NCBI RefSeq assembly: GCF_042651785.1
Contig: NZ_JBHSEC010000005.1
Coordinates: 62,001-126,000 of the forward strand
Direction: 5' to 3'
From: Chungangia koreensis
GTDB taxonomy: Bacteria; Bacillota; Bacilli; Bacillales_A; Planococcaceae
DNA: 64,000 nucleotides
Shown here: positions 57,534 through 64,000 of the stretch, in pieces
Position numbering within the stretch: position 1 is the first letter of the stretch
Layout of the letters: each line of letters starts with the position of its first letter
The notes under the pieces: model-generated
Database searches by the model: none
The model's input: the letters and a program-made list of their open reading frames with translations, nothing else
Told to the model about the DNA's origin: nothing
Position numbers and translations under genes: made by a program

Positions 57534-59225
57534 ATGGAATCGATCATCATTGGAATCATTATACTGATTGCGATATTAACTGTTTCATGGTTTATGAGAC
57601 GTAAACATATAAGTATCATAGCAAAACTGGAGAACGATAAGCTACAAATTCAGAACCGGCCGATCTTGGAGGAGATGACGAAAGTCAAACAGCTCAACAT
57701 GAACGGCCAAACTGAGGAAATGTTTGAACGGTGGAGAAATTCCTGGACTGAAATCATGGATATACATATGCCGAAAATAGATTCACTTCTCTTTGATGCA
57801 GAAGAAATGCTGGACCGTTTCCGTTTTAGAAGAGCCTCCCAAATTGAGCTGCAAATTGGCGAAGAGATAAACTTCTGTGATGAACAGATGAATACGATCT
57901 TACGTGAATTGCATGAACTGATTGGCAGCGAGGAAAAAAACCGAAATGAAATCGATCAACTCCATGAACAGTATCGAAGTGCCCGAAAAACCCTTCTTGC
58001 TCATCAGCATTCATTTGGTGTGGCGCTGGATGCATTAGAAAATAAACTGGAAGAATTCAAACCATTGTTAGAACAATATGATGAATTGACCGGACACGGA
58101 GATTATTTGAAGGCAAGAGAGATTGTACTACTCCTTTCGGAAAAAGGTGACCAAGTATTCCATCTGATTCAAGACATCCCGGTTATGCTATCTGATCTAC
58201 AACAAAAAATCCCTGCCTCCATTGCAGACTTGCGAGGCGGACAGCGTGAAATGGAAGAGCAATCTTACTATTTGGAACATTTGCAGCTTGAACAGAAATT
58301 AGGCGAAATGGATGAGGAATTGAATTCCTTGAAATTGCAAATTGCAGACTTGGATGTTGAACCTGTAAAAGTACGGCTCAATGAAATGAAAGATGAAATC
58401 GAGTCCATTTATGATCTTTTGGAAAATGAAGTAATGGCAAAACAATATGTCGACCTTCACTATTTGTTAACAAAAGATAAATTGGAAGAAGTAACTACTA
58501 TCACTCGATCAACGAATGATGAAGCACTTTTGGTACAACAAAGTTATAGATTATCTGAAAAAGAAGCGGAACTTCCGAAAGAAGCATTAAAGAATTTGGA
58601 AGAGTTCCATAAGCGGTATGAAATTATTGGTGAACGGATGGAAGAAGAACAGCTTGCTTATTCGGCCCTACAATCTGAGATTCAGGAAATATCAGATGAG
58701 CTCGACCGGATTGAAAGCGGCCAGAGAAACTTCGCGGAGCGGTTGAAGAGTTTACGTGAAGATGAAATTGTTGCCCGTAATAATCTTGAGGTGCTTCAGA
58801 AATTGCTTCAGGAAACGGATCGGAAGCTTCACAAAGCGAATATTCCTGGAATCCCTGAAGAAATGGATGCAAGACTTGAAGAAGCGGAAGAACATGTATA
58901 CGTAGTAATGCAAAGCTTACAGGAAATTCCTTTGAACATGAACCTTGTCACTAACTACTTGGAGAAAGCTGATAAGTGTATACATGAAGTAAAAGCGAAG
59001 GCAGACGAAATGCTTGAAAATGTGATGCTAATCGAGCGGATTATTCAATACGGTAACCGTTACCGTGCACATAACCCGGAGATGAATGCTCGGCTTTTAG
59101 AAGCAGAGGAGGCATTCCGCCAGTTTAGATACGCAAAAGCGCTTGAAGATGCCGGAACGGCTGTAGAGGAATTTGAACCAGGCGCAATGAGAAAAATCGA
59201 ACTACTTGTCAAACAGGAAGCATAA
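57534..59225 (+). CDS. ezrA: Septation ring formation regulator EzrA
   Basis: ATG at 57534 lies six bases after AGGGGG and gives 563 residues, the normal EzrA length. A short membrane helix at residues 3-19 is followed by a long coiled-coil cytoplasmic part (spectrin-like bundles) rich in Glu, Leu and Gln. The early segment Ile-Leu-Glu-Glu-Met-Thr-Lys-Val-Lys-Gln-Leu-Asn-Met-Asn-Gly-Gln-Thr-Glu-Glu is strongly EzrA-like. EzrA is a membrane-bound negative regulator of FtsZ ring formation and links division to PBP1 in B. subtilis. Confidence 0.94.
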   Translation: MESIIIGIIILIAILTVSWFMRRKHISIIAKLENDKLQIQNRPILEEMTKVKQLNMNGQTEEMFERWRNSWTEIMDIHMPKIDSLLFDAEEMLDRFRFRRASQIELQIGEEINFCDEQMNTILRELHELIGSEEKNRNEIDQLHEQYRSARKTLLAHQHSFGVALDALENKLEEFKPLLEQYDELTGHGDYLKAREIVLLLSEKGDQVFHLIQDIPVMLSDLQQKIPASIADLRGGQREMEEQSYYLEHLQLEQKLGEMDEELNSLKLQIADLDVEPVKVRLNEMKDEIESIYDLLENEVMAKQYVDLHYLLTKDKLEEVTTITRSTNDEALLVQQSYRLSEKEAELPKEALKNLEEFHKRYEIIGERMEEEQLAYSALQSEIQEISDELDRIESGQRNFAERLKSLREDEIVARNNLEVLQKLLQETDRKLHKANIPGIPEEMDARLEEAEEHVYVVMQSLQEIPLNMNLVTNYLEKADKCIHEVKAKADEMLENVMLIERIIQYGNRYRAHNPEMNARLLEAEEAFRQFRYAKALEDAGTAVEEFEPGAMRKIELLVKQEA

Positions 59226-59243
59226 TGGACATAATAGAAGAAA

Positions 59244-59282
59244 TGGCCACCGCACAGTTTCGTGCTGGTGGCTTTCTTTTCG
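59244..59282 (+). terminator. Terminator after ezrA
   Basis: GCCACCGCAC and GTGCTGGTGGC arms (one bulge) around AGTTTC, then TTTCTTTT. It lies just before the nifZ ribosome binding site. Confidence 0.8.
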
Positions 59283-59297
59283 AAAGGGCTGGAACCG

Positions 59298-60431
59298 ATG
59301 ATCTATCTTGATAATAGTGCTACAACGAAGCCTCGAAAGGAAGTAATGGACACGTTTGTTAAAGCGAACGAGGCATTTTATGCGAATCCTGCTTCATTGC
59401 ATGGAATGGGAGTAGAGGCGGAACGTCTGCTGACAGGTGCAAGACAACAAATCGGCAAACTGTTACTAACAGAAGCTGAGAACATCTACTTTACTTCCGG
59501 AGGAACGGAATCTAATAACATGGCTATTTTCGGAATTGCACGGGCAAATAAAAAAAGAGGACGGCATGTCATGACCTCAGTCATTGAACACCCATCTATA
59601 TTGGAATCATTTAAACAATTGGAGCGGGAAGGGTTTGAGGTCGACTATCTGTCTGTAAACCGCAATGGTCAAGTATCTTTGCAAGAATTAGAAAGTAAAT
59701 TACGTCAGGATACAATACTTGTCAGTATCATGCATGTCAACAATGAAATAGGAACCATTCAGCCTATCGCCGAAATCGCCGAAGTGATACATTCACATTC
59801 ACGGGCGTATTTTCATTCGGACTGTGTTCAGAGCTTTGGGAAACTGCCTGTAAATTTTGAGGGAGTGGGTCCCGATGCCATAACAGTATCTGGTCATAAA
59901 ATAAATGGTTTGAAGGGTACTGGGTTATTGGCCTTCCGTCATAAAATTCCGTTTGAACCCCTTCTTTTCGGTGGTGGACAAGAATCTGGCATGAGAAGCG
60001 GTACAGTTTCAGTTCCAAATGCTGCCTCTCTCGCAAAAGCTATGCGATTGTCAGTCGAGGAAAATCGTTCGTCTAATTTTCAAAAATGGAAAAAGGAATT
60101 GATTTCCTTCTTTTCACATTATGAATTCATCCGGATTATAACACCATATGAAAGTGCACCACATATTCTATCAATTTCCTTTAGAGGTATTAAAGGTGAA
60201 GTGCTTGTTAACGCACTCGAGCGCCAAAACATATATGTATCAACTTCAAGTGCTTGTTCTTCACGAAATACTAAGACGAGTCACGTTATTGGGGCAATTC
60301 ATATGGAAGATGAATTCGTAAATGGAGTCATCCGCATCAGTTTCGGTTTATACACTACCGACGATGATATTGAGGATTTCAAGTCAGCATTCTTGCAGGC
60401 AATAAGCATAATTAAAGGAGAACATCTCTAA
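59298..60431 (+). CDS. nifZ: Cysteine desulfurase NifZ (partner of ThiI)
   Basis: ATG at 59298, after AAAGGG, gives Met-Ile-Tyr-Leu-Asp-Asn-Ser-Ala-Thr-Thr-Lys-Pro, the standard IscS-like start, and 377 residues. Class V PLP enzyme motifs are Thr-Ser-Gly-Gly-Thr-Glu-Ser-Asn-Asn, Glu-His-Pro-Ser and the PLP lysine in Ser-Gly-His-Lys-Ile-Asn-Gly (Lys at about 203). The catalytic Cys is in Ser-Thr-Ser-Ser-Ala-Cys-Ser-Ser (about 325). In B. subtilis NifZ passes sulfur to ThiI for 4-thiouridine in tRNA. The stop overlaps thiI by one base. Confidence 0.92.
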   Translation: MIYLDNSATTKPRKEVMDTFVKANEAFYANPASLHGMGVEAERLLTGARQQIGKLLLTEAENIYFTSGGTESNNMAIFGIARANKKRGRHVMTSVIEHPSILESFKQLEREGFEVDYLSVNRNGQVSLQELESKLRQDTILVSIMHVNNEIGTIQPIAEIAEVIHSHSRAYFHSDCVQSFGKLPVNFEGVGPDAITVSGHKINGLKGTGLLAFRHKIPFEPLLFGGGQESGMRSGTVSVPNAASLAKAMRLSVEENRSSNFQKWKKELISFFSHYEFIRIITPYESAPHILSISFRGIKGEVLVNALERQNIYVSTSSACSSRNTKTSHVIGAIHMEDEFVNGVIRISFGLYTTDDDIEDFKSAFLQAISIIKGEHL

Positions 60432-61633
60432 TGAAATGGACCAAAATACTAATAAGATATGGTGAATTGACAACAAAAGGTAGAAACCGGAAGCAATTCA
60501 TTGAATCGCTAAGAAGAAATATAAAACAAACTTTTTCCGATTTGGACACATTAAAAATAAATGCTGAGCGTGATCGGATGTTTTTATCCGCAAACAAAGA
60601 AGAAGAAATGGAGCAACTGATCAAACGACTTCCTTCGGTGTTCGGAATCCATTCTTTCAGCCCTGTTGCAATTTGTGAACCGGAATTGGGCAAGATAAAA
60701 GAAAAAGCGGTTGAAGTGATGGAGACGTTGGAGTATGAAGGGAAATCCTTCAAAGCAACTGTCAAAAGATCTGATAAGTCATTTCCGCTTGAAACAAACG
60801 AACTTCTCCAGGAAATTGGCGGATTTGTACTAAGTAAATTTCCCGAAATACATGTTCAGATGAAGAAACCGGATATTGAGCTAATCGTAGAAATTAGGAA
60901 AGAAGCTGCGTTTATAATGGCTGAAGTCATTCCTGGCCCTGGAGGAATGCCAGTCGGTTCGAACGGAAAATCGTTGCTTATGCTTTCTGGCGGTATCGAT
61001 AGTCCGGTCGCAGGTTACTTTATGATGAAACGCGGAGTGAAAATTGATGCGATTCATTTTCACAGTCCACCTTTTACGAGCGAACGTTCCAAAGAAAAGG
61101 TAATGGACTTGGCTGAACGCTTAAGCAGATTTGGTTCCGAAGTTAGACTTCACGTAATACCTTTTACGAAAATACAGCAAGAAATTCACCGCCAAGTACC
61201 GGAAAATGTTTCCATGACATCAACGAGGCGATTAATGCTCCAAATTGCAGATGAAGTTCGTGACGATATTGGAGCGAAAGCCATTGTGACAGGTGAGAAT
61301 TTAGGTCAAGTTGCTAGCCAAACGCTTGAAAGTTTAACTGCTATTAATGCGGTAACATCTACACCTGTTTTGCGTCCGCTTATTACGTTTGATAAGTTGG
61401 AAATCATTGATGTTGCAAAAAAAATCGACACATATGATATATCAATTCTACCGTATGAAGACTGCTGTACCATTTTTACACCGGCAAGTCCTAAAACAAA
61501 ACCGAAACTTGAAAAAGTGGAGTTTTATGAAGGATTCACTGATTTCAGCGAAATGATCAGTGAAGCAATACAAAACCGGGAGATTATAACTTTCCCTCGT
61601 AAAGAAGAGCAATCATTTGAAGATTTACTCTAA
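60431..61633 (+). CDS. thiI: tRNA 4-thiouridine synthase ThiI
   Basis: The 400-residue protein has an N-terminal ferredoxin-like and THUMP domain (about residues 1-165) and the PP-loop Met-Leu-Ser-Gly-Gly-Ile-Asp-Ser-Pro-Val-Ala-Gly-Tyr at about 183-195. It also has Gly-Glu-Asn-Leu-Gly-Gln-Val-Ala-Ser-Gln-Thr-Leu and a C-terminal Pro-Tyr-Glu-Asp-Cys-Cys. There is no rhodanese domain, as in Bacillus ThiI, so sulfur must come directly from NifZ. It adenylates U8 of tRNA and inserts sulfur. Translation is coupled to nifZ. Confidence 0.95.
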   Translation: MKWTKILIRYGELTTKGRNRKQFIESLRRNIKQTFSDLDTLKINAERDRMFLSANKEEEMEQLIKRLPSVFGIHSFSPVAICEPELGKIKEKAVEVMETLEYEGKSFKATVKRSDKSFPLETNELLQEIGGFVLSKFPEIHVQMKKPDIELIVEIRKEAAFIMAEVIPGPGGMPVGSNGKSLLMLSGGIDSPVAGYFMMKRGVKIDAIHFHSPPFTSERSKEKVMDLAERLSRFGSEVRLHVIPFTKIQQEIHRQVPENVSMTSTRRLMLQIADEVRDDIGAKAIVTGENLGQVASQTLESLTAINAVTSTPVLRPLITFDKLEIIDVAKKIDTYDISILPYEDCCTIFTPASPKTKPKLEKVEFYEGFTDFSEMISEAIQNREIITFPRKEEQSFEDLL

Positions 61634-61662
61634 ACTATGCATGATTTACCACCTCCAAAATG

Positions 61663-61692
61663 AGAATGAAAAGTTCTAAGCTGTACATTCTA
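61663..61692 (+). promoter_or_regulatory. Sigma-G-like forespore promoter of the SASP gene
   Basis: CATTCTA (61686-61692) matches the sigma-G -10 pattern CATnnTA. AGAATG (61663-61668), 17 bases upstream, matches TGAATA at four of six positions. It lies 23 bases before the start codon of a gene type that is transcribed by sigma-G in B. subtilis. Confidence 0.6.
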
Positions 61693-61714
61693 TAGTCACA
61701 AGGAGGTGAGAAAC

Positions 61715-61915
61715 ATGCCGAATAGCAATTCTAATCAGCTTTTAGTACCGGGGGCACGTCAAGCTCTTGAACAAATGAAATACGAAATTGCACAAGAATT
61801 CGGAGTGCAACTTGGCGCAGACGCTACAGCGCGTGCTAACGGTTCCGTTGGCGGAGAAATCACAAAGCGTTTAGTGCGTCAAGCGCAAGAACAAATGGGC
61901 GGTTACCAAGGATAA
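61715..61915 (+). CDS. sspA: Alpha/beta-type small acid-soluble spore protein
   Basis: ATG at 61715, after AAGGAGGTGAG, gives 66 residues. The sequence has Gln-Ala-Leu-Glu-Gln-Met-Lys-Tyr-Glu-Ile-Ala, the germination protease recognition region. Glu-Phe-Gly-Val-Gln-Leu-Gly-Ala-Asp, Ala-Asn-Gly-Ser-Val-Gly-Gly-Glu-Ile-Thr-Lys and a final Gln-Ala-Gln-Glu-Gln-Met-Gly-Gly-Tyr follow. These proteins coat spore DNA, protect it from UV and heat, and feed germination. sspA follows thiI in B. subtilis, hence the symbol, though paralogues are hard to tell apart. Confidence 0.92.
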   Translation: MPNSNSNQLLVPGARQALEQMKYEIAQEFGVQLGADATARANGSVGGEITKRLVRQAQEQMGGYQG

Positions 61916-61922
61916 AAAAATA

Positions 61923-61958
61923 ACGGTCCGGCAGCTTACGAGCTGCCGGCCTTTTTGT
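61923..61958 (+). terminator. Terminator after the SASP gene
   Basis: CCGGCAGC and GCTGCCGG arms (extended by GG/CC) around TTACGA, then TTTTTG. Confidence 0.9.
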
Positions 61959-61989
61959 TTGAAAAAAATTCTCTTAATATTATCTATTT

Positions 61990-62018
61990 TTGAAATAATA
62001 AAATCATAGGTATATACT
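61990..62018 (+). promoter_or_regulatory. Sigma-A promoter for ytcI
   Basis: TTGAAA (61990-61995), a 17-base spacer and TATACT (62013-62018) lie 31 bases before the ytcI start. Confidence 0.72.
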
Positions 62019-62048
62019 TAAATTAGTGATTTTAAAGGAGGTTTCTGG

Positions 62049-63635
62049 ATGAAACGTGAGGAACTGATAGCACCGGAATGGTATAACTTAGTAGAAGAAG
62101 TTGAGAGATATGCCACTGATGAATCTCAATTGGCGCTGATTTGGGAAGATGAAGCGGGTAACCGAAAAGAAATCAGCTATTATAACCTCTTAAAAGAGAC
62201 TAACAGGGCTGCTAATGTTTTTTCTAATGAAGGCCTAAAAAAGGGCGATGTAGTATTAGTCATGATCCCCCGGCTCATTGATGCCTACATAGTGTACTTG
62301 GCTGCATTAAAGTCAGGGATAGTCGTCATCCCAAGTTCCGAAATGCTTCGCTCAAAAGAAATAAGTTATCGACTTCAGCATTCTGGAGCGAAGGCGGTTG
62401 TTGCGTATGAACCGTTCATCGATCAATTCAGTAGTGTTGACGAACTGGAACACATTAAACAGTTCGTAATCGGGAATGGGACAGGTGATTGGATTTCACT
62501 TACTGACGAAATGAAAAAAGTGAGCGATCAGTTTGAATCTCCAAAAACTAAAAATACCGACATGGCTTTCCTTTCTTACACGAGCGGCACTACTGGAAAA
62601 CCAAAGGGTGTTGTCCATACACACGGCTGGGCATTCGCTCATCTGAAAACAGCGGCACCACATTGGTTAGGGATAAATAAAGGTGATCTTGTATGGGCAA
62701 CTGCTGGCCCTGGTTGGCAAAAATGGATCTGGAGTCCGTTTCTATCTGTGTTAGGCAGTGGTGCGACAGGATTTGTGTATAATGGAAAATTTAAACCGGA
62801 AAAATACTTGCAGTGTATACAGGACAATAAAATCCAAGTCCTTTGCTGTACACCAACAGAATATCGATTGATGGCGAAATTGGAATCGCTCCGTACATTT
62901 GACCTTTCTTCATTACATAGCGCAGTTTCCGCAGGGGAACCGTTGAACCGTGAAGTGATTGAAACTTTCCAGGAACTTTTTGGATTAACTGTACGTGACG
63001 GATATGGACAAACAGAAAATACATTGCTTGTCGGAACAATGGAAGGAATGAATCCACGTCCAGGTTCAATGGGCAAGCCGACTCCAGGCAATCGTGTGGA
63101 AATTATCGATGAGGAAGGGAAACCTTGTGAAACCGGGGAAGTTGGGGATATCGCAGTTCATATCGAAACTCCTGCATTGTTCAAAGAATACTTCAAAGAT
63201 CCGGAACGCACAAAAATGCAATTCCGTGGCGATTATTATGTGACTGGCGACCGGGCAAAGAAGGATGATGACGGTTATTTTTGGTTTGAGGGGCGTGGTG
63301 ATGATATCATCATCAGTTCTGGTTATACCATCGGTCCTTTTGAAGTAGAGGATGCATTGACGAAGCATCCGGCTGTTAAAGAATGTGCAGTCGTAGCAAG
63401 TCCGGATGAAATTAGAGGAAATATCGTGAAGGCATTCATCGTCCTTCAAAATCCATCCCAAAAGGATTCTCCGACATTAGTCAAGGAATTGCAAGATCAT
63501 GTAAAACAAACTACTGCCCCTTACAAATATCCAAGGGCGATCGAATTTATAGAAGAATTACCTAAAACAGCATCCGGCAAAATCCGCCGGGTAGAATTAA
63601 GAAATACAGAATCAGCTCAAAAAGTTAAAGGATAA
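62049..63635 (+). CDS. ytcI: Acyl-CoA synthetase, AMP-binding family (YtcI/MbcS-like)
   Basis: The 528-residue protein has the AMP-binding P-loop Tyr-Thr-Ser-Gly-Thr-Thr-Gly-Lys-Pro-Lys-Gly at about 177-187. It also has Ser-Ala-Gly-Glu-Pro-Leu-Asn, Asp-Gly-Tyr-Gly-Gln-Thr-Glu-Asn, Tyr-Val-Thr-Gly-Asp-Arg, Gly-Arg-Gly-Asp-Asp-Ile-Ile and the C-terminal Pro-Lys-Thr-Ala-Ser-Gly-Lys-Ile-Arg-Arg. It activates a short- or medium-chain acid with ATP and CoA; the MbcS subgroup prefers branched-chain acids used for membrane lipids. AAAGGAGG precedes ATG. B. subtilis ytcI follows sspA as here. It is clearly distinct from acsA. Confidence 0.88.
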   Translation: MKREELIAPEWYNLVEEVERYATDESQLALIWEDEAGNRKEISYYNLLKETNRAANVFSNEGLKKGDVVLVMIPRLIDAYIVYLAALKSGIVVIPSSEMLRSKEISYRLQHSGAKAVVAYEPFIDQFSSVDELEHIKQFVIGNGTGDWISLTDEMKKVSDQFESPKTKNTDMAFLSYTSGTTGKPKGVVHTHGWAFAHLKTAAPHWLGINKGDLVWATAGPGWQKWIWSPFLSVLGSGATGFVYNGKFKPEKYLQCIQDNKIQVLCCTPTEYRLMAKLESLRTFDLSSLHSAVSAGEPLNREVIETFQELFGLTVRDGYGQTENTLLVGTMEGMNPRPGSMGKPTPGNRVEIIDEEGKPCETGEVGDIAVHIETPALFKEYFKDPERTKMQFRGDYYVTGDRAKKDDDGYFWFEGRGDDIIISSGYTIGPFEVEDALTKHPAVKECAVVASPDEIRGNIVKAFIVLQNPSQKDSPTLVKELQDHVKQTTAPYKYPRAIEFIEELPKTASGKIRRVELRNTESAQKVKG

Positions 63636-63654
63636 TTAGAAAATAAACAATGTT

Positions 63655-63681
63655 GACAGCCTTTGAAGGCTGTCTTTTTAT
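63655..63681 (+). terminator. Terminator after ytcI
   Basis: GACAGCCTT and AAGGCTGTC perfect arms with a TG loop, then TTTTT. Confidence 0.9.
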
Positions 63682-63734
63682 ATGCAGAGGTGTAAGATAT
63701 AGATTGTTCAGCGTTTTTGAAATGAGGGTTCAAG

Positions 63735-64000
63735 ATGAATGAAGAGAGAAAAGGGATTATTTGGGCGGCAAGTGCTTATCTATTATGGGGATTCTTCCCG
63801 CTTTATTGGAAAACCATCAGCCAAGTTTCAAGTGGAGAAATATTAGCGAGCAGAATCTTTTGGTCTTTCATTACCACACTCTTAGTGGTCATGATTCTCG
63901 GAAAACGAAAAGAATTATTATCGGATATCAAAGGATTAATGAAGGATCAAAGACAAATGCTCAGTCTGATTTTGGCTGCACTTCTCATATCCATTAACTG
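63735..64000 (+). CDS. rarD: RarD-type EamA transporter, N-terminal part
   Basis: The reading frame opens at ATG 63735 after GAGGG and runs off the window after 88 codons. The visible part has Lys-Gly-Ile-Ile-Trp-Ala-Ala-Ser-Ala-Tyr-Leu-Leu-Trp-Gly-Phe-Phe-Pro-Leu-Tyr-Trp-Lys, the first helix of RarD proteins. Glu-Ile-Leu-Ala-Ser-Arg-Ile-Phe-Trp-Ser and the start of further helices follow. RarD is a drug/metabolite transporter-superfamily permease of uncertain substrate, annotated from a chloramphenicol-sensitive phenotype. Confidence 0.85.
   Translation, partial: MNEERKGIIWAASAYLLWGFFPLYWKTISQVSSGEILASRIFWSFITTLLVVMILGKRKELLSDIKGLMKDQRQMLSLILAALLISIN

Noticed and set aside
1..64000. CRISPR arrays, insertion sequences, prophage, tRNA or rRNA genes
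   Set aside because: No regularly spaced direct repeats with unique spacers, transposase-like proteins, phage structural genes, or tRNA/rRNA sequence features were seen; the only regular array is the three-copy 20-base repeat at 41546.

Overview
The window is a 64 kb chromosomal segment of a low-GC, endospore-forming Firmicute (order Bacillales). Most of its backbone keeps the gene order of the Bacillus subtilis 'yt' region: ytfP, ytgP, ytzG, ytzE, pepV, ytlR, trmB, ytnP, ytzB, ytoP, ytpQ, ytpR, sftA, murC, ytxGH, aroA, ccpA, acuCBA/acsA, tyrS, rpsD, dgcP, ytsP, ezrA, nifZ, thiI, an alpha/beta-type SASP gene and ytcI. The SASP gene and a sigma-G-like promoter indicate sporulation. Gene content and insertions relative to B. 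subtilis fit a Planococcaceae/Sporosarcina-like genome, but this placement is inference. No rRNA, tRNA, CRISPR array, insertion sequence or prophage was seen.

Layout. (1) 1-6.2 kb: the 3' end of a Tad (Flp-type) pilus operon: prepilin peptidase end, TadE, TadG, CpaB, CpaE, CpaF, TadB, TadC. (2) 6.2-21.4 kb: signal peptidase I, a flavoprotein, MurJ-like flippase, pseudouridine synthase, DeoR-type regulator, dipeptidase PepV, D-amino acid aminotransferase, a NERD-like protein, a lipid kinase, TrmB, YtnP lactonase, YtzB, M42 peptidase, a DUF84 NTPase, a lipoprotein, YtpQ and YtpR. (3) 21.5-31.2 kb: SftA, MurC, the YtxG/YtxH stress pair with a good sigma-B promoter, a large FtsA-like actin-fold protein with repeated beta-grasp-like modules, AroA and CcpA. 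(4) 31.2-36.6 kb: the acetate/acetoin locus acuABC and divergent acsA with two cre sites, then a SRPBCC/ArsR pair whose promoter is covered by a 15-bp inverted repeat. (5) 36.8-41.5 kb: a class A penicillin-binding protein with a Gly/Asn tail and tyrS with a T-box leader. (6) 41.6-48.6 kb: an insertion relative to B. subtilis with DinB, a signal-less cobalamin-binding-like protein, a MutS2-like ATPase lacking the Smr domain and preceded by its own promoter-terminator unit, and divergent ku/ligD with a small Cys/His protein. (7) 48.6-56.8 kb: rpsD, the diguanylate cyclase dgcP, a methionine gamma-lyase behind a perfect cre site, and the Hen1-Pnkp RNA-repair operon. (8) 56.8-64 kb: free-Met-sulfoxide reductase, EzrA, NifZ-ThiI, SASP, YtcI and the start of RarD.

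How the genes work together. CcpA, encoded here, probably controls three sites in the same window (acu promoter, inside acsA, upstream of the methionine gamma-lyase). DNA and RNA repair is over-represented in the inserted blocks (MutS2-like, Ku/LigD, Hen1/Pnkp). Cell envelope and division functions (MurJ-like flippase, MurC, SftA, PBP, EzrA, the FtsA-like protein) are scattered through the backbone. Many genes start with TTG or GTG; starts were chosen by ribosome binding site spacing and similarity to known family N-termini, so several differ from the longest open frame. The best candidates for undescribed biology are the FtsA-like protein with ThiS-like repeats, the transcribed leader in front of the Smr-less MutS2 homologue, and the small protein coupled to LigD.
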